Part shown: piece by piece, positions 1 to 5,771 of the stretch | Numbering within the stretch: position 1 is the first letter of the stretch | Layout: each line of letters opens with the position of its first letter | DNA from: Anaerolineae bacterium | GTDB lineage: Bacteria; Chloroflexota; Anaerolineae; SpSt-600 | Direction of reading: 5' to 3' | Length of the DNA stretch: 6,236 nt | Assembly (NCBI GenBank): GCA_028275425.1 | Contig: JAPWUT010000108.1 | Span: forward strand, 1 to 6,236 | The notes under the pieces: model-generated | Told to the model about the DNA's origin: nothing | Databases searched by the model: none | The model's input: the letters and a program-made list of their open reading frames with translations, nothing else | Program-made: the position numbers and the translations under genes

Positions 1-1521
1 TCAGCCTTTGAGCACAAGAGGCAGGAAAACTTTGAAAAGCTCCTTAAGGTAAGTCAAAGTGACAGTGACCGTCCCCGTAACCACTTGACCGCCGATAGCT
101 GTGCCGGTCACTAAGATTTGCCCGCTGTAAAAACCGAAAGTCGCGGGCAGAGTAGCCGTGATTCGGATAGCTCCGGTAGCCCCTTGGTAGAGAGAGCCTC
201 CCACGGCCGAGAAAGTGAGCCAGCCCGTTGAGCTTAGGCGCACAGTCCAGCTTAGAGGCACGCACCTCGGATTTTCCACCGAAACAGTCGCCGTGTAAGG
301 CCCGACAAAGCCTGAAGAATCGGCCAGGAAAGAAATGCTTGCCGGGTTCAGCCTCAGCTTGGCCTTGAGGGCTTCCGCCGCGTCAATAACCCCGTAACCG
401 TAATACCAGTCGCGGCCGGGTTCTCCCAAGTCCACGGCTGTGGATGTGATGCAGTAGCGGACCTGGGCTGCAGTAAGGTTCGGGTTGGCCGACCACAGCA
501 GGGCCGCCAGTCCTGCAACGTGCGGGGTAGCCATAGAAGTTCCAGCTGCGTAGCCGTACCAACCCGGCACTGTGCTTAGTACGCGGTAACTTCCATCTCC
601 TCCTGGCGCTGCTACCTCTATCTCCGGCCCATAGTTTGAGTAGTAGGCGATGCCGGAATAGTAGTTTACGGCTGAGACGGCGATAACTTGGGTGTAGGCA
701 GCAGGGTAAAGGACGCGGTTTGCCCCCTCATTGCCAGCGGCGGCTACCATCAGGCAACCCTTGCGGTAAGCGTAATCCACTGCATCGGCCAGGACTGATG
801 AACTTTCGTCCGCTCCCAGGCTCATGTTCAGAACCTTAACCCCTCGGTCTGCAGCCCAGATGATAGCCGCAGCCACGTCTGTATCGTAGCCGTTACCGGA
901 GGAGTCTAAAACTTTAAGTGGCATGATTTTCACATTCCAGGCGACTCCTGCCACTCCTTGGCCATTGTTCCCCTGCGCTCCGGCTATCCCGGCCACGTGG
1001 GTGCCATGCCAGTGGTCATCATCGGGATAGGCATCATTGTTCACAAAATCCCACCCTGAGACAATCCGGCCCGAAAATTCCGGGTGGTCCAGGTCAACCC
1101 CGGTGTCTATGATGGCTACCGTTACGCTGGAGGTGCCTGTGATTATGTCCCAAGCTTGAGGGGCTTTGATGAGGTTCATGTTCCACTGGTAAGCCCAGTA
1201 GGGGTCATTGGGGACGAAGAGCGCCCGCACAAACCGAACGGGTTCGGCATACTCCACGATGGGGCTGGCTCGGAGGCGTTCAATCCATTCCCTCTCTTTC
1301 CCAGGCGGGACCGAGAGCACTTTGACTCTTAAGGGAGCGATTTCGCCAACGATTTTGGCTTCGCGGCCGAGCAAGGCTTGGAGAGCCGGTTCGGCAATGC
1401 CGGGGCGGATTTTCACCACTACTTTGCCTGGCACGAAGGGGCTTTCGGCGCCCACGAGCTTGAACAAGGATAAAGCCAAAGCTAAGCCGAGGGAGATGAA
1501 AAAGACTCTGCCCAGCTTCAT
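1..1521 (-). CDS. Secreted subtilisin-family (S8) serine protease, thermitase-like, with C-terminal beta domain
   Basis: Predicted exported endopeptidase of 506 residues, complete. Residues 1-25 form a classic signal peptide (basic start, hydrophobic stretch, likely cut after VGA). Residues about 28-100 resemble an I9 inhibitor prodomain, beginning FVPGKVVVKIRPG. The catalytic domain, about 105-385, has the full S8 set: Asp139 in IIDTGVD, His172 in HGTHVAG, oxyanion Asn263 in AAAGNEG and Ser329 in GTSMATPHVAG. The NDPYWAYQWNM segment before the catalytic core is typical of thermitase-like enzymes. Residues about 390-490 look like an all-beta, BACON or Ig-like module, possibly for surface or substrate attachment. 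The protein ends in FLPLVLKG, a tail I associate with exported Chloroflexota proteins. The ATG at 1521 is chosen because the signal peptide starts there directly. It is the last gene of the run, 7 nt after the previous stop. Family and activity are secure; the substrate is unknown. Confidence 0.93.
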   Translation of the reverse strand: MKLGRVFFISLGLALALSLFKLVGAESPFVPGKVVVKIRPGIAEPALQALLGREAKIVGEIAPLRVKVLSVPPGKEREWIERLRASPIVEYAEPVRFVRALFVPNDPYWAYQWNMNLIKAPQAWDIITGTSSVTVAIIDTGVDLDHPEFSGRIVSGWDFVNNDAYPDDDHWHGTHVAGIAGAQGNNGQGVAGVAWNVKIMPLKVLDSSGNGYDTDVAAAIIWAADRGVKVLNMSLGADESSSVLADAVDYAYRKGCLMVAAAGNEGANRVLYPAAYTQVIAVSAVNYYSGIAYYSNYGPEIEVAAPGGDGSYRVLSTVPGWYGYAAGTSMATPHVAGLAALLWSANPNLTAAQVRYCITSTAVDLGEPGRDWYYGYGVIDAAEALKAKLRLNPASISFLADSSGFVGPYTATVSVENPRCVPLSWTVRLSSTGWLTFSAVGGSLYQGATGAIRITATLPATFGFYSGQILVTGTAIGGQVVTGTVTVTLTYLKELFKVFLPLVLKG

Positions 1522-1528
1522 AGGCTTT

Positions 1529-2770
1529 CTATCTCCTAAGCATGGTCCTCAAGAAGTAGAGGCAACCCTCCGGTTTAGGGGGCTGAGGGGCTTCTGCTTC
1601 CAGAGCGGCCAAGGCATCGCCTCGCCCTGCCCCTTGCGTGTTCGGGTCAAGGTTCAAGTTCAAAGCCGAATCCATCATCCTGGCCTTGACTTGGGCTGGG
1701 TTCAAATCGGGGTAAGCTTGGAGGAGCAGGGCAGCTACTCCTGAAGCATGAGGGGTGGCCATGCTGGTCCCGCTGGCCGAGGTGTAGAAATCGTCCACAG
1801 GGTTGCCCATGGATGTTCCGCCAGCTCGGCAGGATACAATCCCTACTCCGGGGAAGAGGATATCGGGCTTAACCCGGCCATCGGCGGTGGGGCCGCGGGA
1901 GGAGAATGGAGCTACTTGGTCGGAATCATCGGATGCCCCAACCGTTATGACCTCACGGGCGCACCCTGGGCTCCCGACTGTTCCCGGGGAAGGGCCATCG
2001 TTTCCAGCAGCAGCGCACACCACAACCCCTGCTTTCACTGCCGCATCGCACATAGCTGATAAGGCATCGGTCCCATCACAGGGGCCGGGGGAGCCTAAGG
2101 AGAGGTTTATGACTTTTGCCCCTTGCTCCACTGCCCATTCTATCCCGGCCATGACATCGCTCATCATTCCAGAGCCGTCGGCTCTGAGGACCTTAGCGCT
2201 CAGCAGGAGGGCTTCGGGGGCTACTCCGCGGTATTTCCCGCCGGAGGCTTCTCCGCTCCCAGCTATTATCCCCGCCACATGGGTGCCATGGCCATGGTCA
2301 TCCTTGCCGTCCCCTCCCACGAAGCTGGTGTAGGCCAGAATGCGGCCGGAAAAATCCGGGTGCTCATAATCAATCCCCGTATCCACCACGGCCACTTTGA
2401 TTCCTCGCCCCGTGAACCCCTTCTCCCAAACCTGCGGAGCCCTTATGAGGGGGACGGAGACGTCCAAGAGGGCGTAGACGGGCTTATCGGGCCAGATTGC
2501 TTCAACCCTGGGGTCTTCCTCCAGGGCTTTTAGTTCCCCTGCTTTCACCCTCAAAGCGGTGGCCGGGATGAGGCGGAAATGTCGGAAGATGGCTTCTCGC
2601 CAAGGCTTGAGGATTTCCTCGGCGAAGCGAGCCAAAGCTTCTGGGCTCAGAGCCAGGCCTTCTACAAGGCCTGCGGCCATGAGGGAAGCAGATGTGTATT
2701 TCACAATCACCGGTATGACCTCTTCCGGGGGCAAAGCCGAAATCTCCGGCGGACGCTTGTATGGGCTCAT
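1529..2770 (-). CDS. Subtilisin-family (S8) serine protease without signal peptide
   Basis: Predicted S8 endopeptidase of 413 residues with complete catalytic machinery: Asp130 in VVDTGID, His161 in HGHGTHVAG, oxyanion Asn257 in AAAGNDG and Ser336 in GTSMATPHASG. Residues about 15-110 look like a prodomain. It starts with a VIPVIVKY strand and ends ALRVKAGELKALEEDPRVEAIW, a pattern like I9 inhibitors, but a helical insert of about 40 residues separates the two parts. There is no N-terminal hydrophobic segment, so it is probably cytoplasmic or leaves by another route. The C-terminus has a Pro-rich linker and a short hydrophobic, basic end. Six cysteines are present, many for this family. The reading frame stays open up to 2881, but the ATG at 2770 is preferred: it overlaps the upstream stop as ATGA and has AGGAGG 4 nt before it. 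It is clearly a divergent paralogue of the next gene. Role and substrate are unknown. Confidence 0.92.
   Translation of the reverse strand: MSPYKRPPEISALPPEEVIPVIVKYTSASLMAAGLVEGLALSPEALARFAEEILKPWREAIFRHFRLIPATALRVKAGELKALEEDPRVEAIWPDKPVYALLDVSVPLIRAPQVWEKGFTGRGIKVAVVDTGIDYEHPDFSGRILAYTSFVGGDGKDDHGHGTHVAGIIAGSGEASGGKYRGVAPEALLLSAKVLRADGSGMMSDVMAGIEWAVEQGAKVINLSLGSPGPCDGTDALSAMCDAAVKAGVVVCAAAGNDGPSPGTVGSPGCAREVITVGASDDSDQVAPFSSRGPTADGRVKPDILFPGVGIVSCRAGGTSMGNPVDDFYTSASGTSMATPHASGVAALLLQAYPDLNPAQVKARMMDSALNLNLDPNTQGAGRGDALAALEAEAPQPPKPEGCLYFLRTMLRR
1533..1537 (-). promoter_or_regulatory. Ribosome binding site of the secreted S8 protease
   Basis: AGGAG lies 11 nt before the ATG at 1521 and inside the last codons of the upstream protease gene, whose TAG stop follows it directly. 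The spacing is on the long side, so initiation may depend partly on ribosomes finishing the upstream gene. Confidence 0.5.
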
Positions 2771-3726
2771 TTTACCTCCTTGACCTTCTCCCTCCAATAG
2801 TCCAAAACGTCTTCCAAAGTCTTCCTGATGGGTATTGAGGGCTCCCAGCCGGTATCGCGGCGGATTTTGGAGTAATCGCACAAACTCACCGGCACATCGC
2901 TTGGGCGCATCAAGGCCTGGTCCTGTTCAACCCTGACCTCTATCCGGCTCATCTGCAAAAGCATCTCCAGCAGTTCTTTTATGGAGTAAGCTTTGCCGGA
3001 GCCTATGTTGTAGACCTCGCCGGGTTTCCCCTTGGTGATGGCCAGGTAGTAAGCTCGGACCACATCTCTGACATCGGTGAAATCGCGTTTGGGGAACAAG
3101 TTCCCGACTTTTATCACCGGCGGACGGAGCCCGGCTTCAGCTTCGGCCAGCTGGCGGGCAAAGGCGGGAATTACGAAATCCGGCCTCTGGCGTGGCCCAG
3201 TGTGGTTGAAAGGCCGGACCCGAACTATATGAAGGCCATGGGAGAGGTGGAACTGGAGGCCGAGGAAATCCTGGGCTACTTTGCTAACCCCGTAAGGGTT
3301 GTTGGGGCGAAGGGGCGCATCTTCACGGACGGGGAGGTCTTCCTCTTTAACTGCCCCATATTCTTCGTTTGAGCCAACCACTAAGATTCGCGGCTCAAGC
3401 TTGAGCTTGACCACGGCTTGGAGCATGTTGAGCTGGCCTCGGACGTTGTTTTCAAAAACTTCCCAAGGGTTCTTCCAAGCGTCGGGGACAAAGGCTGAGG
3501 CTGCCAGGTGGAAGATGAAATCGGGGCGGATTTGGGCCAGGATTCCTTCCACCTCTTGGTAATTCCCCAGGTTGCCTTGCACCAGGTGGATTTTGTCCTG
3601 GATATGGGCCACATTCTCCGCCGAGCGGTGGACGAGGCCCGCTATCTCCCAATCGGTGTTTTCCAGGAGGAACTCCGCCAAGTGGCTTCCGGCGAATCCT
3701 CCTATGCCTGTTATGAAGGCTCGCAC
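2767..3726 (-). CDS. SDR-family nucleotide-sugar enzyme, probable GDP-6-deoxy-D-mannose reductase
   Basis: Extended short-chain dehydrogenase of 319 residues that should act in the cytoplasm on a nucleotide-activated sugar. The Rossmann dinucleotide motif TGIGGFAGSHL is at residues 6-16. The catalytic set is Ser119 (GSNEEYG) and Tyr145/Lys149 (YGVSK). The RPFNHTGPRQ segment at 171-180 and KRDFTDVRDVVRAY at 213-226 are typical of Rmd-like proteins, which reduce GDP-4-keto-6-deoxymannose to GDP-rhamnose. Length supports Rmd (about 300-330) over Gmd dehydratases (about 350 or more), although automated pipelines often name such proteins GDP-mannose 4,6-dehydratase. The start is GTG, with AAGGGGG 5 nt upstream. 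It begins 12 nt after the asnS stop in the same reading frame. No gmd partner is in the window, so the exact sugar remains inferred. Confidence 0.88.
   Translation of the reverse strand: MRAFITGIGGFAGSHLAEFLLENTDWEIAGLVHRSAENVAHIQDKIHLVQGNLGNYQEVEGILAQIRPDFIFHLAASAFVPDAWKNPWEVFENNVRGQLNMLQAVVKLKLEPRILVVGSNEEYGAVKEEDLPVREDAPLRPNNPYGVSKVAQDFLGLQFHLSHGLHIVRVRPFNHTGPRQRPDFVIPAFARQLAEAEAGLRPPVIKVGNLFPKRDFTDVRDVVRAYYLAITKGKPGEVYNIGSGKAYSIKELLEMLLQMSRIEVRVEQDQALMRPSDVPVSLCDYSKIRRDTGWEPSIPIRKTLEDVLDYWREKVKEVK
2775..2780 (-). promoter_or_regulatory. Ribosome binding site fixing the start of the signal-less S8 protease
   Basis: A full AGGAGG followed by TAAA and then ATG at 2770. The site lies inside the last codons of the upstream reductase gene, and the start codon overlaps that gene's TGA as ATGA, which is the usual arrangement for translational coupling. 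It rules out the longer start at 2881, which would place 37 extra residues inside the neighbouring gene. Confidence 0.85.
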
Positions 3727-3731
3727 ATAAG

Positions 3732-3738
3732 CCCCCTT
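3732..3738 (-). promoter_or_regulatory. Ribosome binding site deciding the GTG start of the reductase gene
   Basis: AAGGGGG sits 5 nt before GTG at 3726, immediately after the asnS TAA. An ATG overlaps this GTG by two bases but lies in another frame. The in-frame codons upstream are only AAG GGG GCT TAT after the TAA, so GTG is the only sensible start. Confidence 0.6.
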
Positions 3739-5043
3739 TTATGGGTAAATCCTTCCCAAAGTCCTGGGGAAAGGAATTGTTTCCCGGATATGCTGTAGTC
3801 CGCATATCCAGGCCACAGTCCTTTCCACCCCTAACCCAAAGCCCGAATGTGGTACTGTGCCGAATTTCCTGAGGTCAATGTACCACTGATAGGCTTCCCG
3901 AGGCAGGTTATGCTCCTTAATCCGCTGCTCCAGGAGGTTGGGGTCCGAAATCCTCTGCCCTCCACCTATTATTTCGCCGTATCCTTCCGGGGCCAGGAGG
4001 TCAACCGAGCGGCAAACCTCGGGGCGGTCCGGTTCTGGCTCCATGTAGAAGGCCTTGGCTTTAGTTGGGTAATGGTGGACGAATACCGGCTTCTCAAACC
4101 TAAGGGAGATTATGGTCTCGTGGGGGGCGCCGAAATCTTCACCCCATTCCAGAGGTTCTCCGGCCTCTTTGAGGATTTCCAAGGCTTCATCGTAAGAGAT
4201 GCGAGGGAAAGGTGGCTCTACTTTTTCCAGTGGCGAAGTATCGCGCTCCAGCACTTTTAGCTCGTTGGCCCGCTCTCTGAGGACAGTTTGGACTACGTAA
4301 GTGACCAGCTCTTCCTCTACTCGCATACAATCTTCCAAATCGGCGAAGGCCATTTCGGGCTCAACCATCCAGAACTCCATTAAGTGGCGGCGGGTTCGGG
4401 ACTTCTCGGCTCTGAATGTGGGGCCGAAGCAGTAAACCTTCCCGAAAGCCATAATTGTGGCCTCGTTGTAAAGCTGGCCGCTCTGGCTCAAGTAAGCCGG
4501 CTGGCCGAAGTAATCGGTGGCGAAGAGGGTGGTAGTGCCCTCGCAAGCGGCTGGGGTAAGGATTGGGGAATCAATGTTCAAAAAGCCGTGGGAGTCAAGC
4601 CAATCCCTTATGGCCTTTATCACCGTAGCCCTTACCCGCATTATGGCCCACTGTCGTGTGGAGCGAAGCCAGAGGTGGCGGTGGTCCATCAGGAACTCTA
4701 TTCCGTGCTCCTTCGGTGTTATCGGGTAATCCTGCACGAACTGGAGCACTTTAAGGTCCTTCACTTCCACCTCATATCCGCCTGGTATACCGGGGGCTCT
4801 CGGTTCGGCCTTAAGGGTGCCTTCAAGGATTAAGGAGGATTCCTGGCCTACTTGGCGAGCGGCTTCAAAAGCTTCGGGGGGGACGTTGTTTTGGAAGACC
4901 ACTGCTTGGATTATTCCGGTGCCGTCCCTAACTTGGAGGAACTGGAGTTTTCCTTTATCAACTTTGCCGTAGAGCCAGCCCTTTATCCTTACCTCTTCCC
5001 CCACGAACTTAGGAGCCTCTTCAATCCTCACATCCCTGGGCAC
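3739..5043 (-). CDS. asnS: Asparaginyl-tRNA synthetase
   Basis: Class II aminoacyl-tRNA synthetase that charges tRNA-Asn with asparagine in the cytoplasm. With the GTG start the product has 434 residues, a normal AsnRS length. Residues about 16-105 form the OB-fold anticodon-binding domain (VRIKGWLYG, LQFLQVRDGTG). The catalytic domain has motif 1 around 149-164 (GFLNIDSPILTP), YLSQSGQLYNEA at 184-195, motif 2 at 207-230 (GPTFRAEKSRTRRHL, with Arg211 and Glu213) and motif 3 at 401-416 (GFGLGVERTV, Arg408). The end IPFPRT, with Arg427, is typical of the family. The SQSGQLYNEA and EFWMVEPEMAF segments favour AsnRS over AspRS. The frame stays open upstream to 5253, but that extension translates promoter and repeat DNA into low-complexity Pro-rich peptide. 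GTG at 5043 with AGGAGG 8 nt upstream is therefore chosen. It is probably the first gene of a four-gene transcript. Confidence 0.96.
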   Translation of the reverse strand: MPRDVRIEEAPKFVGEEVRIKGWLYGKVDKGKLQFLQVRDGTGIIQAVVFQNNVPPEAFEAARQVGQESSLILEGTLKAEPRAPGIPGGYEVEVKDLKVLQFVQDYPITPKEHGIEFLMDHRHLWLRSTRQWAIMRVRATVIKAIRDWLDSHGFLNIDSPILTPAACEGTTTLFATDYFGQPAYLSQSGQLYNEATIMAFGKVYCFGPTFRAEKSRTRRHLMEFWMVEPEMAFADLEDCMRVEEELVTYVVQTVLRERANELKVLERDTSPLEKVEPPFPRISYDEALEILKEAGEPLEWGEDFGAPHETIISLRFEKPVFVHHYPTKAKAFYMEPEPDRPEVCRSVDLLAPEGYGEIIGGGQRISDPNLLEQRIKEHNLPREAYQWYIDLRKFGTVPHSGFGLGVERTVAWICGLQHIRETIPFPRTLGRIYP

Positions 5044-5051
5044 TTCTCTCC

Positions 5052-5057
5052 CCTCCT
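5052..5057 (-). promoter_or_regulatory. Ribosome binding site of asnS
   Basis: A full AGGAGG lies 8 nt before GTG at 5043, an ideal spacing. The competing in-frame ATG at 5124 has only pyrimidine-rich sequence before it and lies upstream of the TATAAT box, so it would not be on the predicted transcript. Confidence 0.85.
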
Positions 5058-5073
5058 CGCTTAATTTGAATTC

Positions 5074-5102
5074 ATTATACTTCCACTTGCTTACTGAAGC
5101 AA
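5074..5102 (-). promoter_or_regulatory. Sigma70-type promoter of asnS
   Basis: The -10 box is a perfect TATAAT at 5079-5074. Seventeen bases upstream, 5102-5097 reads TTGCTT as a -35 box, matching the consensus in its conserved TTG. Transcription would start near 5067, giving a leader of about 24 nt before the GTG at 5043. That is too short for a T-box or other leader riboswitch. Placement inside the open frame upstream of asnS is the main reason to reject longer asnS starts. Confidence 0.72.
5087..5102. promoter_or_regulatory. Inverted repeat over the asnS -35 region (candidate operator)
   Basis: The plus strand reads TTGCTT ACTG AAGCAA, a perfect 6-bp inverted repeat with a 4-bp gap. The minus-strand arm TTGCTT is itself the proposed -35 box, and the other arm lies in the spacer before TATAAT. 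A protein bound here would cover the polymerase contact. The symmetry is directly visible; an operator function is inferred and no regulator is encoded in the window. Confidence 0.4.
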
Positions 5103-5104
5103 CC

Positions 5105-5123
5105 TTTTGGCCAAAACTGGCCA
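5105..5123. promoter_or_regulatory. Palindromes just upstream of the asnS promoter
   Basis: Positions 5105-5116 read TTTTGGCCAAAA, a perfect 12-bp palindrome, and 5118-5123 read TGGCCA, a second 6-bp palindrome sharing the same core. They lie directly upstream of the -35 box and outside the repeat array. They could be a binding site for a dimeric regulator. The AT-flanked GGCC core fits no family that I can name with confidence. Confidence 0.35.
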
Positions 5124-5158
5124 TTTCGCTTGGGAAGGAGGGGGAAGAAATGGGGGGT

Positions 5159-5312
5159 CCAGGGGGGCAAAGCCCCCTGGCGGGGGGCTGTGGGGGATGT
5201 GCCCCCAAAAACCTCAAAAGGGGACGAGTTGCCCACATTAGCAACCCCGCCACGAGTGGGACCTAATACGCTGGCAAACCCTCAGCCCACGGGGGCGGGA
5301 AAACGGGGGGGG
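5159..5312. repeat. Repeat unit 1 (subtype A)
   Basis: Copy nearest asnS. Its H1 carries one extra G and an AAA loop (5159-5180). The H2 variant is GGGGGATGTGCCCCC, followed by AAAAACCTCAAAAGGGG. H3 spans 5223-5251 and carries two substitutions (GAC for GGC, and GCAACCC for GCAACTC) that turn pairs into G-U in minus-strand RNA. Confidence 0.85.
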
Positions 5313-5465
5313 CCAAGGGGGCGGAGCCCCCTGGCAGGGGGCTGTGGGGGATGTGCCCCCAAAAACCTCAAAAGGGGGCGAGTTGCCCACCTTAGCAACC
5401 CCGCCACGAGTGGGACCTAATACGCTGGCAAACCCAAAGCCAACGGGGGCGGGAAAATGGGGGGT
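5313..5465. repeat. Repeat unit 2 (subtype A)
   Basis: Shares the AAAAACCTCAAAAGG spacer and GCAACCC arm with unit 1. H1 has a GGA loop and one extra A in its left arm. The H3 loop is CCACCTTA instead of CCACATTA; H3 spans 5377-5405. Confidence 0.85.
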
Positions 5466-5615
5466 CCAGGGGGCGGAGCCCCATGGCGGGGGCTGTGGGG
5501 AGGTGTCCCCCCAGAACAAAAAGAGGGGGCGAGTTGCCCACATTAGCAACTCCGCCACGAGTGGGGCCCAAAACGTTGGCAAACCCTAAGCCTACGAGGG
5601 TGGGCAAAAGGGGGT
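5466..5615. repeat. Repeat unit 3 (subtype B)
   Basis: Has the subtype B spacer CCAGAACAAAAAGAGGGGG and a perfect 7-bp H3 stem (5531-5552). H1 has a GGA loop and one mismatch (ATGG for CTGG). The tail is the most diverged of the four: CCCAAAACGTTGG instead of the TAATACGCTGG or CAATACGCTGG form. Confidence 0.85.
5515..5556 (-). terminator. Second copy of the possible terminator, in repeat unit 3
   Basis: Same stem, loop and TTTTTGTT tract as in unit 4, 151 bp further downstream. Units 1 and 2 lack the T5 tract at this distance, since their spacer reads differently. Two copies in series could insulate asnS from mnmA readthrough; this is inferred from structure alone. Confidence 0.3.
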
Positions 5616-5759
5616 CCAGGGGGCGCAAGCCCCCTGGCAGGGGGTTTTGGGAGGTGTCCCCCCAGAACAAAAAGAGGGGGCGAGTTGCCCACATTAGCAA
5701 CTCCGCCACGAGTGGGACCCAATACGCTGGCAAACCCAAAGTCAATAGGGGTGGGAAAA
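5616..5759. repeat. Repeat unit 4 (subtype B), next to mnmA
   Basis: H1 is perfect: a 9-bp stem closing a GCAA loop on the plus strand (TTGC on the minus strand). The spacer matches unit 3 exactly. The G-rich end GGGTGGGAAAA stops about 12 nt from the mnmA stop codon, so this copy forms the immediate 3' flank of mnmA. Confidence 0.85.
5666..5707 (-). terminator. Possible rho-independent terminator of mnmA, in repeat unit 4
   Basis: On the minus strand, GGC-G-GAGTTGC pairs with GCAACTC-GCC around an 8-nt loop, giving a 10-bp stem with one bulged G. CCCTC and then TTTTTGTT follow. The U tract is 5 nt away from the stem, so this would be a weak or imperfect terminator. No better candidate lies after the mnmA stop. 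Confidence 0.35.
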
Positions 5760-5771
5760 CCTGCAAGCCCT

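Larger units (their letters stand above)
5152..5759. repeat. Tandem array of four 150-154 bp GC-rich hairpin repeats
   Basis: The whole mnmA-asnS interval apart from the promoter consists of four head-to-tail copies; the shared CCA landmark lies at 5159, 5313, 5466 and 5616. Each copy has, in plus-strand order, a G-run with hairpin H1 (CCAGGGGGC facing GCCCCCTGG), a second G-run/C-run hairpin H2, an A-rich spacer, hairpin H3 (GAGTTGC facing GCAACTC, 8-nt loop), the short palindrome CCACGAGTGG, then an ACGCTGGCAAACCC-type segment and a G-rich GGGAAAA end. Several open frames cross it, but the period is not a multiple of three, so each copy is read in a different frame. I treat it as non-coding. 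It has no transposase and no clear target-site duplication. It resembles an intergenic REP or MITE-like element in style; family membership is not established. Confidence 0.9.

Noticed and set aside
1208..1744. 178-codon plus-strand open frame spanning the junction of the two proteases
   Set aside because: Antisense to two well-supported S8 genes, with a low-complexity Ser/Arg/Pro-rich product and no recognisable domain.
1803..2533. Plus-strand open frames of 176 and 136 codons
   Set aside because: Antisense shadows of the signal-less S8 protease; no motif and mutual overlap in different frames.
2771..2881. Longer N-terminus for the signal-less S8 protease starting at 2881
   Set aside because: It would lie entirely in the reductase coding region, while the ATG at 2770 has a full AGGAGG and an ATGA overlap.
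5044..5102. T-box or riboswitch leader controlling asnS
   Set aside because: The predicted leader is only about 24 nt, and no T-box consensus or antiterminator pair is visible.
5152..5759. CRISPR array
   Set aside because: Units are about 150 bp with no short repeat/unique spacer alternation, and no cas gene is near.
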